Below, piece after piece: positions 1 through 6,545 of a stretch of 9,649 nucleotides of DNA. The notes beneath the pieces are model-generated. The model ran no database searches and was not told the origin of the DNA. It worked only from the letters and a program-made list of their open reading frames with translations. The translations under genes were made by a program, and so were the position numbers. Numbering within the stretch: position 1 is the first letter of the stretch; each line of letters begins with the position of its first letter. This DNA comes from Candidatus Poribacteria bacterium (lineage in GTDB: Bacteria; Poribacteria; DTPJ01; WJIO01), in NCBI GenBank assembly GCA_014730235.1, contig WJIO01000124.1, forward strand, positions 1 to 9,649, in the 5' to 3' direction.

Positions 1-86
1 AGTAACAAATAAAGTTTTTACGGACATAAATTTTGGACTATTAAAAATAAAGAGGTTCTTTGGTATTAAATATGTTATAATATTGT

Positions 87-150
87 TAATCATTAAAAAA
101 TGAAAAATATATTTAGAAAATACCTTTATAATAATGGTAAATTACAAAAT
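87..150 (+). repeat. Truncated family A MITE-like element (left end only)
   Basis: Bases 87-148 match the left two thirds of the complete family A copy at 9016-9104 with only a handful of substitutions. The left terminal repeat reads TAATCATTAAAAAATG, one base different from TAATCGTTAAAAAATG. The shared interior includes TTTAGAAAATACCTTTATAA. The right terminal repeat is missing: the match stops near 150, where the family B palindrome begins at 152. This is a degraded or interrupted copy, probably immobile. Confidence 0.75.
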
Positions 151-151
151 T

Positions 152-270
152 TGTCATTCCTGCGAAAGCAGGAATCCAGAAAAAACGCTATCCTGGAGAC
201 TGAATTCCTGCTTTCGCAGGAATGACAGCATAAAGAAGTTTCTTATCTTTACCACACTAAACCCGGAAGA
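152..270. repeat. Family B palindromic repeat, core hairpin plus right arm
   Basis: Two 24-base arms, 152-175 and 204-227, are perfect reverse complements (TGTCATTCCTGCGAAAGCAG... and its mirror). They are separated by 28 bases and could form a long hairpin. Bases 227-270 continue with a tail (starting AGCATAAAGAAGTTTCTTAT and ending ACCCGGAAGA) that recurs almost identically at 5375-5418. The matching outer left arm seen in the complete copy at 5220-5239 is absent here; a truncated family A element stands in its place. Repeats with this TCATTCCTGCGAAAGCAGGAAT core are widespread in bacteria as non-coding intergenic palindromes. Confidence 0.85.
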
Positions 271-364
271 AACAATATCTTAGTAACACAGCATTCCGTA
301 GCGCTAGAGGTTTTAGCTTCTTTTAAATAGCTTTCAAAAACTTGCTAATGAGGGGAATTACGTT

Positions 365-2038
365 ATGAAAATAGTAGTTATAGGAGGAGTTGCAGCCGGG
401 CCAAAAGCTGCATCCAGGGCCAGAAGACGGGATCCTGATGCCGAAATTACCATAATTGAAAAGGGAAATTTGCTCTCTTATGCGGGTTGTGGATTGCCAT
501 ATTTTATTTCCGGTGATATACATGATTGTAATGAATTAATATGTACTCCGGCTGGAACAGTTCGCAACGAGGTTTTCTTCCAGAATGTAAAAAACATCAA
601 AGCCCTTACCCGGACTTTCGCCGAATCTATAGATAGAGAAAAGCAAGAGGTTAAAGTGGTAAACCTGGAATCTCAGGAACACTTTACCGTACCCTATGAC
701 AAATTAATCCTGGCTACAGGGGCAAGCCATTTTAAACCACCAATAGAGGGTATAAATCTATACAGAATATTTAACCTGGGACATCCTGATGACGCTATGG
801 ACATATACAACACAGCAAAATCCAATGATGTCAAAAAAGCCGCACTTTTTGGCGCTGGACTTATAGGTATTGAAACTACCGAAGCTCTTACTAAACAAGG
901 CGTGGAAGTTGTTATTATTGAAATGCAGGATCAGCTTCTTCCCAGAATTCTGGATGTGGAAACAGCTTCTATTCTTACCAGGTATCTAACTTCCCAGGAT
1001 GTTGAAGTCAGGCTTTCTGAAAAAGCTGTCAGGCTAGAGGGAGACGACAGGAGCAATGTAAGAAAAGTTATCACCAATAAAGGCGAAGCCGAAGCTGACA
1101 TGATAATCACAGCCATTGGTGTCAGACCTAACATAGAATTAGCAAAAAATGCCGGATTGAAAATCGGTGAAACCGGTGCAATATGGGTTGATGAATATCT
1201 TCAAACCAGTGACCAAAATATATATGCCGGGGGTGATTGTGTTGAAAATACTCACCTTATAACTGGTGAAAAGGTTTATATACCTCTTGGCTCTACAGCC
1301 AATAAGCATGGAAGAATTATCGGTAACAATATTACCGGTGGTTCTGAAACGTTTAAAGGCGTTTTGGGAACTACAATATTCAAGATATTTGACTATACAG
1401 TAGGCTGCACAGGTCTATCGGAAAAAGCTGCCAGAGAGAAGGGGTATTCAATAGTTACCTGCCTAGCCCCGGGACCGGATACAGCCCACTATTATCCAAT
1501 ACATGACACTATCATAACCAAGCTGGTGGTAAATGCTGATAATGGTAAAATCCTGGGTGCTCAGGTAATAGGCCCCGGAGATGTTGACAAACGTCTGGAT
1601 GTTATAGTCACATGCATAAGCAACGAGGATACAGTTAAGGAACTGGCTGATCTGGATCTATGCTATGCCCCGCCATATTCCAACGCCATAGATAACATAG
1701 CCCACGCAGCTAATATTATAAGGAACAAGATGGAAGGGTTGGCCAAATCCCTTTCCCCAATAGAAGTTAAGTCCAGGATTGACAGTGATGAGGACTTCAT
1801 TCTTCTGGATGTTCGCACTCCTCCGGAACTACATAAAGCCCAGATTGAAGACAAAAGGGTAAAACATATACCTCTGGGTAAACTTCGGGAGCGGATAGAT
1901 GAACTACCCAGGGATAAAGAGATAATAGCATACTGCGCCATAAGCCTGCGTGGTTATGAAGCCCAGAGAATTCTGGATGGTTACGGTTTTAAAGATGTTA
2001 AGTTTATGGATGGAGGTATCGCAACCTGGCCGTATTAA
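365..2038 (+). CDS. CoA-disulfide reductase-like FAD/NAD(P) oxidoreductase fused to rhodanese domain
   Basis: The 557-residue cytoplasmic flavoprotein is predicted to use NAD(P)H to reduce a disulfide, persulfide or polysulfide substrate, possibly CoA-linked. The FAD-binding start is GGVAAGPKAASRARR (residues 7-21). The motif SYAGCGLPYF carries the single redox cysteine, C42, typical of CoA-disulfide reductases and NADH oxidases of this family rather than a CxxxxC pair. An NAD(P) Rossmann motif, GAGLIGIETTEAL, lies around residue 160, and the second FAD motif YAGGD is at 287-291. A dimerisation domain follows at about 325-435. The C-terminal ~100 residues form a rhodanese domain with active-site loop YCAISLRG, C524 being the likely persulfide carrier. 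This layout matches the known CoADR-RHD fusions. AGGGGAA lies 7 bases before the ATG. The next gene starts 17 bases after the stop, suggesting an operon. The exact substrate cannot be read from sequence. Confidence 0.93.
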   Translation: MKIVVIGGVAAGPKAASRARRRDPDAEITIIEKGNLLSYAGCGLPYFISGDIHDCNELICTPAGTVRNEVFFQNVKNIKALTRTFAESIDREKQEVKVVNLESQEHFTVPYDKLILATGASHFKPPIEGINLYRIFNLGHPDDAMDIYNTAKSNDVKKAALFGAGLIGIETTEALTKQGVEVVIIEMQDQLLPRILDVETASILTRYLTSQDVEVRLSEKAVRLEGDDRSNVRKVITNKGEAEADMIITAIGVRPNIELAKNAGLKIGETGAIWVDEYLQTSDQNIYAGGDCVENTHLITGEKVYIPLGSTANKHGRIIGNNITGGSETFKGVLGTTIFKIFDYTVGCTGLSEKAAREKGYSIVTCLAPGPDTAHYYPIHDTIITKLVVNADNGKILGAQVIGPGDVDKRLDVIVTCISNEDTVKELADLDLCYAPPYSNAIDNIAHAANIIRNKMEGLAKSLSPIEVKSRIDSDEDFILLDVRTPPELHKAQIEDKRVKHIPLGKLRERIDELPRDKEIIAYCAISLRGYEAQRILDGYGFKDVKFMDGGIATWPY

Positions 2039-2055
2039 TATATTCGGAGGAAAAA

Positions 2056-2832
2056 ATGGAATCCCTGTCTAAAGTAAAAATCGGTAAACACGAAATCACC
2101 AGACTTATAGTGGGAGGTAATCCCTTCAGTGGAAATTCTCATCAGACGGGTGAAATGAGCAGAGAAATGAGAGATTATTACACCACAGAAAAAATCAAAG
2201 AAACCCTTAGAGAGTGCGAAAGATATGGCATAAATACCATCCAGGCCAGGGCCGATAACCATATAATGCGTATGCTGAACGAATACTGGAACGAGGGTGG
2301 AAAACTTCAATGGATCGCTCAAACAGCATCGGAAAGATCATCTATACCGGAAAACATCGGTCAACTGGCATCTTATGGAGCTATTGCGTGCTACCATCAC
2401 GGAAGCAGAACAGATGCCCTATACCGAGAGGGCAAGATTGATATGGTAAAAGACTTTCTAAATGTAATGAAGGATCACGGCCTGCCGGCTGGGCTGGGAA
2501 CGCATAATCCTGAAGTGGTGAGATACGCAGAGGATAACAACTTCGATGCGGATTTCTATATGCTGGCCTTTTATAACCTTTCTATGCGGGGTGAGATATA
2601 TCTACCAGAAGACCGACAGGCAGCATGTGAGGTCATACGGGAAATTAATAAACCTTTTCTCGCATTTAAGATCATGGCAGCAGGTAGAAACGAACCTATA
2701 GAAGCCTTTAAATATACTTATGAAAACATAAAACCCACAGACGCGGTCGTTGTGGGTATATATACGAAGCATCATCCTAATCAGGTTGAGGAAGATGTTA
2801 AACTTGCTAAGAGATATGGTTCCTTAACTTGA
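2056..2832 (+). CDS. Aldo-keto-reductase-like TIM-barrel protein (paralog 1), function unknown
   Basis: This 258-residue soluble protein starts at an ATG 5 bases after GGAGG, 17 bases behind the reductase gene, and is probably co-transcribed with it. It reads as a (beta/alpha)8 barrel related to aldo-keto reductases: an opening strand RLIVGGNPFSGNSH (16-29), GINTIQARADN (58-68) where an AKR would have its catalytic Asp and Tyr, ACYHHGSRTD (111-120) at the position of the AKR histidine strand, LPAGLGTHNP (143-152), and KPFLAFKIMAAGR (199-211) near the end. The AKR tetrad Asp, Tyr and Lys are not evident by eye; only the His remains. It may therefore be a lyase, isomerase or unconventional oxidoreductase. 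It shares its ordered motifs with the gene that follows at 2915. No signal peptide or membrane segment is seen. The fold is an inference from motifs, and the reaction is unknown. Confidence 0.82.
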   Translation: MESLSKVKIGKHEITRLIVGGNPFSGNSHQTGEMSREMRDYYTTEKIKETLRECERYGINTIQARADNHIMRMLNEYWNEGGKLQWIAQTASERSSIPENIGQLASYGAIACYHHGSRTDALYREGKIDMVKDFLNVMKDHGLPAGLGTHNPEVVRYAEDNNFDADFYMLAFYNLSMRGEIYLPEDRQAACEVIREINKPFLAFKIMAAGRNEPIEAFKYTYENIKPTDAVVVGIYTKHHPNQVEEDVKLAKRYGSLT

Positions 2833-2869
2833 ATGTGGAAATATAAGAAAATTCATTATGAAGAACTAA

Positions 2870-2886
2870 ATTCCTGCTTTCACAGG
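2870..2886 (+). repeat. Family B core remnant
   Basis: ATTCCTGCTTTCACAGG matches the right core arm of family B (ATTCCTGCTTTCGCAGG at 204-220) at 16 of 17 bases. It lies in the 82-base gap between the two AKR-like genes, just upstream of the second gene's ribosome binding site. No pairing left arm is present, so it is a fragment or a chance decay product. Confidence 0.55.
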
Positions 2887-2914
2887 TAGGTCTATTTATA
2901 GGGGGAAATAATAT

Positions 2915-3772
2915 ATGCTAGAAATACCACGCACACAAATAGAGAATTTATCAGTACCAAGACTCATGGCTGGAACTAACTGGTTTCTGGGATATTCCCA
3001 TACCAGCGCGGCAAAAGATAAGCTTATCAAAGAAATGCAGACAAGGCAGCATTTGGCTGATATTCTGGAAGTCTTTTTCAACGCCGGTGTGGATGCTGTT
3101 TATGGTGGTCGTCCCGGCGCAAAGCATCTTACTGATGCCATGAAAGACGCAGAGGATCGCACCGGTCGTAAATGTGTAAGAATTGGTATACCGTCCTTTA
3201 ATACATCCGGAACACAGGAAGCTACAGACGCTAACCTGAAACTCATGGACGAATTTATGGAACTGGATTATGATATTTTGATGCCCCATCAAAACACTAC
3301 AGACGTCCTGGTTGACAAACGTACCCGAACTATCCGGGATATAGATTTCTATGTATCAGCCATAAGAGAAAGAGGCATGATTCCGGGATTGTCAACTCAT
3401 ATGCCGGAAACCCCTATATATGCCGATGAAATGGGTCTGGATTTGGGCACGTATATCCAGATATACAATGCGGCTGGATTTCTGATGCAAATTGAAATTG
3501 ACTGGGTACATCGCATGATATGGAACCGCAAAAAACCTGTTATTACCATTAAACCTCTGGCTGCTGGTAGACTTCATCCTCTGGTGGGGTTGGCTTTTAG
3601 CTGGGCGACCCTCAGGGATATTGATATGATCTGTATAGGGTGTCTGACTCCTGATGAAGCTAAAGAAGTAATTGATATTTCCCTTTCTCTGCTGGAAAAA
3701 CGTTCTACAACGGTTAAATTACAGGAAACCCGGAGTAAAGCTTCGGTAAAAGAAAATACTGATACGGGATGA
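2915..3772 (+). CDS. Aldo-keto-reductase-like TIM-barrel protein (paralog 2), function unknown
   Basis: The 285-residue protein begins at an ATG 7 bases after GGGGGAA. It is a diverged relative of the preceding gene, with the same motifs in the same order: PRLMAGTNWFLGYSH (15-29), DILMPHQNTTD (120-130) carrying the AKR-like His at 125, MIPGLSTHMPETPIYAD (155-171), KPVITIKPLAAGR (207-219) and DMICIGCLTPDEAKEV (237-252). The last two stretches resemble the C-terminal strands 7 and 8 of aldo-keto reductases. The AKR catalytic Tyr and Lys are not recognisable; GVDAVYGGRPG (58-68) sits where the Asp/Tyr motif would be. The last ~20 residues are polar and probably disordered. The two proteins may form a heteromeric enzyme or act on related substrates, which is inference from their pairing. 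The gene ends facing the convergent aminotransferase gene 138 bases away. Confidence 0.82.
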   Translation: MLEIPRTQIENLSVPRLMAGTNWFLGYSHTSAAKDKLIKEMQTRQHLADILEVFFNAGVDAVYGGRPGAKHLTDAMKDAEDRTGRKCVRIGIPSFNTSGTQEATDANLKLMDEFMELDYDILMPHQNTTDVLVDKRTRTIRDIDFYVSAIRERGMIPGLSTHMPETPIYADEMGLDLGTYIQIYNAAGFLMQIEIDWVHRMIWNRKKPVITIKPLAAGRLHPLVGLAFSWATLRDIDMICIGCLTPDEAKEVIDISLSLLEKRSTTVKLQETRSKASVKENTDTG

Positions 3773-3867
3773 ATGGTTTTGTCGTATATCAAACATATCA
3801 ACCCTTCATAGCCCTTAATAAGCGAAAGAGGGGGATTTAGCGCGTTTGAAAACTCAAAAATCATTAT

Positions 3868-3889
3868 TGAAAATTACTTAGAATTTTCA
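3868..3889. terminator. Weak AT-rich hairpin between convergent genes
   Basis: The 138-base gap 3773-3910 separates two genes that converge. TGAAAATT (3868-3875) and AATTTTCA (3882-3889) are perfect inverted repeats around a 6-base loop. The stem is AT-rich and has no clear T-run on either side, so a bidirectional terminator is only possible. A smaller inverted pair, TTTGA/TCAAA, lies at about 3845-3858. Nothing else is recognised in this gap. Confidence 0.25.
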
Positions 3890-3910
3890 GTAAGCAATCT
3901 CTACATATTT

Positions 3911-5173
3911 TTACATTAACTCACCGGAATTTTCAGCAACTTTGCGGAAAGCAAGAGCATATTGTTTTATGACTTCCGGCCTATAGTGCTTGAACCAGGG
4001 GATGCTATACATGCGTTCCGGTTGCGCTTCTGTTACAGGCAGACTGCCTTTAGGCTGGCGTAAATCCCGGTCTGAATTGGCTATACGAGTAGGCTTGCCA
4101 TGACCGTATATGTCTACATCGTTAAACACTGGATGCAGATGCAGCAGAATATTAGCTCCGGGATAGGTTGATGCACCTTCCGCCGTTACAGCCTTACAGA
4201 ATTTGCTTACGGGTAATCCATCCAGTTCCTCCGGTACATACAAGCCCTTGGCTGCATACCATCCGCCCATAGTGCTTCCCGATTCTCTTGATGGACGATG
4301 GGGTCTTATACCCGGCACACCTTCAAGCAGATCCCAGAAGTAATTCATGGCTTTCTGTATCTCTTCCATGCGCTCTTTGTAATATTTTAGCTGCACCCTG
4401 GCCATAGCCGATGACATCTGGTGCATTCGGTATTTATAACCACCCTGGGGTACACCTGACGTATGTTTCAGTTCGGGTATTGTTAGTTCTCCTGTGCGTT
4501 CATAGTGGCCAATGGTAATGGCCTTTTCGTGGATGTATTGATCGTTGGTTATGAGTATACCTGCTTCACCGCATGCAAACGCTTTTCCTGACATTAAGGA
4601 CATACCGGCTGCATGGCCTATGGTTCCCACAAGCCGGCCCTTATAAAGTGCTCCATGAGCGTGGGATACATCCTCAATGACCTTTATACCGTGCCTGTTG
4701 GCTATTTCCATGATTGGGTCCATATCCGATGGATAGCCGCAGTAATGGACGGGAATAATGGCTTTTGTCCTTTTGGTAATACGATGCTCTATGTCGTTGG
4801 GATCGATGGTTAATGTCTTGGGATCGATCTCCGCAAAGACCACTGTTGCACCCAGGGAATAAGCAGGAAGACCCGTGGCCCAATATGTCATACTCTGGCA
4901 AATTATTTCATCACCTACACCCACATTAGATCCAAACATGGCAGCATGTAAGGCTGCGGTTCCGGTGCTGTGTCCCAGAGCATATTTCAGACCGTGCCAA
5001 CTGGCAAATTCCTCTTCAAACTTACGGGTTATGTCAGTACCAGACATATTCCGAGCCCAGAGAATGTCAAGTATTGACTGTTCATCCTCTTTTGTAACGA
5101 TTGGCCACGTAAAAGTATCTCCGGAATTAATCTGGACTGCCTTATTGCCGCCATTAATAGCCAATTTACCCAT
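3911..5173 (-). CDS. DegT/DnrJ/EryC1/StrS family PLP-dependent aminotransferase
   Basis: This 420-residue cytoplasmic enzyme is predicted to transfer an amino group, usually from glutamate or glutamine, to a keto-sugar or keto-cyclitol. Visible family features are LAINGGNKAV at the start, the PLP phosphate-binding region GHSTGTAALHAA (67-78), IIPVHYCGYPSDMDPI (139-154), IEDVSHAHG (166-174) with D168 expected to contact the PLP ring nitrogen, and SLMSGKAFACGEAG (192-205) with K197 as the Schiff-base lysine. The opening and the VSHAHGA region resemble scyllo-inosose and AHBA-synthase-like members more than the nucleotide-sugar enzymes, but the substrate is not certain. The start is fixed by AGGAGG 7 bases upstream, read on the minus strand. 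The gene lies downstream of the isomerase-like gene, separated by a family B element. No frameshift or missing key residue is seen. Confidence 0.93.
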   Translation of the reverse strand: MGKLAINGGNKAVQINSGDTFTWPIVTKEDEQSILDILWARNMSGTDITRKFEEEFASWHGLKYALGHSTGTAALHAAMFGSNVGVGDEIICQSMTYWATGLPAYSLGATVVFAEIDPKTLTIDPNDIEHRITKRTKAIIPVHYCGYPSDMDPIMEIANRHGIKVIEDVSHAHGALYKGRLVGTIGHAAGMSLMSGKAFACGEAGILITNDQYIHEKAITIGHYERTGELTIPELKHTSGVPQGGYKYRMHQMSSAMARVQLKYYKERMEEIQKAMNYFWDLLEGVPGIRPHRPSRESGSTMGGWYAAKGLYVPEELDGLPVSKFCKAVTAEGASTYPGANILLHLHPVFNDVDIYGHGKPTRIANSDRDLRQPKGSLPVTEAQPERMYSIPWFKHYRPEVIKQYALAFRKVAENSGELM

Positions 5174-5219
5174 GAGATTACCTCCTTTAAAGGGGTGACT
5201 GAGATTGGTATCTTCTGAT

Positions 5220-5418
5220 TCTTCCGGGTTCAGTATGGTTATAATTGAAAATTTTCTCAGCTTGTCATTCCTGCGAAAATCTTATTCCTTTTTGCTCAAG
5301 CTTTTTGAAAAAGCTTGAAGCAGGAATCCAGTAGATCCGCATAAAGACTGGATCCCTGCTTTCGCAGAAATGACAGCATAAAGAAGTTTCTTATCTTTAC
5401 CACACTTAACCCGGAAGA
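5220..5418. mobile_element. Complete family B inverted-repeat element, about 200 bp
   Basis: The outer ends are imperfect inverted repeats, 18 of 20 matching: TCTTCCGGGTTCAGTATGGT (5220-5239) and the reverse complement of 5399-5418. Inside lies the palindromic core, beginning TGTCATTCCTGCGAAA (5263-5278) and ending TTTCGCAGAAATGACA (5360-5375). The tail 5375-5418 recurs at 227-270. No protein is encoded, so any movement would need an enzyme supplied elsewhere. I did not find an unambiguous target duplication. The element fills most of the 275-base gap between the two minus-strand genes. On the minus strand, ATGACA in the left core arm lies 19 bases before TATAAC near 5240, a weak possible promoter for the aminotransferase gene. 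Confidence 0.7.
5279..5319. repeat. 41-base palindromic insertion within the family B core
   Basis: Compared with the copy at 152-227, where CTGCGAAA is followed directly by GCAGGAATCC, this copy has 41 extra bases between the same two strings. The extra segment contains a near-perfect palindrome at 5296-5318, with TCAAGCTTTTT facing AAAAAGCTTGA around one central G. It separates the left core arm into two parts. It may be a small nested repeat or a replication-slippage product. Confidence 0.65.
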
Positions 5419-5448
5419 GCCACAAGTTTTAACAAGTGAGTAAACTAC

Positions 5449-6252
5449 TTAAAGTAAAAATTGGCTCATGTATTTCTTTGTAAGCAGAAGCATTTTATCC
5501 CGCATTTCACCCCTTGACCATATTGGACCGTGAGGTTCTATGGACAGATACCCCTGGTAATCGTGTTCATACAGGTAGGCCATAAGTTTACCCCAGTGAA
5601 TGTCACCCATTCCTGCAGCAGGCTGGGATACTAGCTGGCCGTCGTGGTATATATGCTCTTTTATGTGGAAATGGTATATCTTGTCACCGTGCAGTCGCGG
5701 CAGAGCCAGATAGTCGTCACCGTGATGACACCAGTTGGCCGGATCGTATTTAACCCCTACATTCGGGAATTTTTCCCAGACTTTTTCGTAAGCCTGAATT
5801 GAGTCAAAGAAGCTGTTACCGTGTACTGCATACATGGCGATTTTCATGCCTGCTTTTTCTATCTCTTCCAGGAATGGTGGGAAAACCTTGGAGAATTCCT
5901 CCACTTTTTTGTCCAGAGAAGCACCTTCAATATCTCCACCACCGGCTACAAGTATATGTGCTCGCAGGATTTTACCAAATTTGATTGCTCTTTTTAACAT
6001 CTCGTGGGCTGTCTCACGCTCAGATGTGTCCTTAGCCATGTGATTCCAACCCCATATACCCAAGGATGACACTTCGATATTATGGTCGTCCAGTATTTCC
6101 CGCATTTTCTCCACAGTTTCCTGTGTCAGGTCTTTGAAATTACCCCAGTAATTATATTCCAGAGCCGCAAAGCCGTTTTCTTCAGAAAATTTCGCATCAG
6201 CTTTTACGTCTTCCAATGAGTTATTTCCGATAAATCCCATTTCCATGCTCAT
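5449..6252 (-). CDS. Sugar phosphate isomerase/epimerase-like TIM-barrel protein (xylose-isomerase-like family)
   Basis: The 267-residue protein matches the AP-endonuclease-2/xylose-isomerase-like barrel family, whose members isomerise, epimerise or dehydrate sugars and inositols with a divalent metal. Motifs in order are MGFIGNN at the first strand, AALEYNYWG (29-37), VSSLGIWGWN (61-70), ILVAGGGD (100-107), VGVKYDPANW (165-174), YHFHIKE (193-199), GMGDIHW (214-220) and YLSIEPHG (235-242). D170, H196 and E239 are plausible metal or catalytic residues. The usual glutamate of strand 5 (pattern LALE) seems replaced by tyrosine, in KIAMYAVHGN with Y141. The family is usually 250-300 residues, so the length is normal. 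AAAGGAG lies 7 bases before the chosen ATG; the in-frame ATG at codon 3 is too far from it. A promoter lies at 6313-6341. It probably acts in the same pathway as the aminotransferase downstream. Confidence 0.9.
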   Translation of the reverse strand: MSMEMGFIGNNSLEDVKADAKFSEENGFAALEYNYWGNFKDLTQETVEKMREILDDHNIEVSSLGIWGWNHMAKDTSERETAHEMLKRAIKFGKILRAHILVAGGGDIEGASLDKKVEEFSKVFPPFLEEIEKAGMKIAMYAVHGNSFFDSIQAYEKVWEKFPNVGVKYDPANWCHHGDDYLALPRLHGDKIYHFHIKEHIYHDGQLVSQPAAGMGDIHWGKLMAYLYEHDYQGYLSIEPHGPIWSRGEMRDKMLLLTKKYMSQFLL

Positions 6253-6312
6253 TTGGTCGCTCCTTTAGTTTCAATCATTTTATCGTAAATTAAAAGAACT
6301 TAGATTCCAGGG

Positions 6313-6341
6313 ATTTTAACAGATTATTATTATATATTCAA
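6313..6341 (-). promoter_or_regulatory. Sigma-70-like promoter for the isomerase-like gene
   Basis: On the minus strand, TTGAAT (6341-6336) and TAAAAT (6318-6313) are separated by exactly 17 bases. They match 4/6 and 5/6 of the TTGACA/TATAAT consensus. Transcription would begin near 6306, giving a leader of about 50 bases that carries the ribosome binding site AAAGGAG at 6266-6260. Confidence 0.55.
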
Positions 6342-6357
6342 CTATTTTTATTGAGGT

Positions 6358-6477
6358 GTAATCGTTAAAAAATGAAATATTTGTTTATAATAATTGCTTT
6401 TTCTATAGTCAATTATAGAATTTCTCATTACTATAAAGCTGTTTTTTTAAATATATCTTTAATTTTTTAACGATTAC
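6358..6477. mobile_element. Complete family A MITE-like element with candidate target duplication
   Basis: Perfect 16-base terminal inverted repeats, GTAATCGTTAAAAAAT (6358-6373) and its reverse complement (6462-6477), bound a 120-base non-coding AT-rich element. The six bases TGAGGT occur directly outside both ends (6352-6357 and 6478-6483), which fits a target-site duplication from transposition. The first ~30 bases resemble the copies at 87 and 9015, while the rest of the interior differs. An internal hairpin pairs TTCTATA (6401-6407) with TATAGAA (6414-6420). It sits between the isomerase-like gene and the response regulator and separates their control regions. Confidence 0.75.
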
Positions 6478-6545
6478 TGAGGTGAATCTGCAAAGCCTTT
6501 TTTATGCTTGACTGATTGTCATGGATCATTTACCCTAATTTATGC

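Larger units (their letters stand above)
1..364. other. Gene-free left region made of repeats
   Basis: No open frame with a ribosome binding site is visible here on either strand. Bases 1-86 are AT-rich with no recognisable feature. Bases 87-150 are a truncated family A repeat, and 152-270 are the palindromic core and right arm of family B. Bases 271-364 are a leader for the oxidoreductase gene, ending in the ribosome binding site AGGGGAA at 351-357. I could not find a convincing sigma-70 promoter in the leader. A short perfect palindrome TAGCGCTA lies at 299-306 and may be chance. Confidence 0.6.

Noticed and set aside
152-227. CRISPR-like palindromic repeat
   Set aside because: The repeats are mirror arms of one hairpin with no regular repeat-spacer series, and no cas genes are present.
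2951-3292. Open frame of 113 codons on the minus strand within the second AKR-like gene
   Set aside because: It is a shadow of a gene whose motifs match its neighbour; no ribosome binding site or domain is seen.
3773-3910. tRNA, small RNA or strong terminator in the convergent gap
   Set aside because: No cloverleaf, G+C-rich stem or T-run was seen; only a weak AT-rich hairpin.
4875-5198. Open frame of 107 codons on the plus strand over the start of the aminotransferase gene
   Set aside because: It lies antisense to a clearly coding, motif-rich gene, has no good ribosome binding site, and its translation shows no recognisable domain.
6244-6252. Start of the isomerase-like gene at the second ATG (codon 3)
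   Set aside because: The ribosome binding site AAAGGAG is 7 bases from the first ATG and 13 from the second, so the first is preferred.
6508-6536. TTGACT with TACCCT at 17-base spacing as the response-regulator promoter
   Set aside because: The -10 matches only three of six consensus bases, and nothing else supports a start there.
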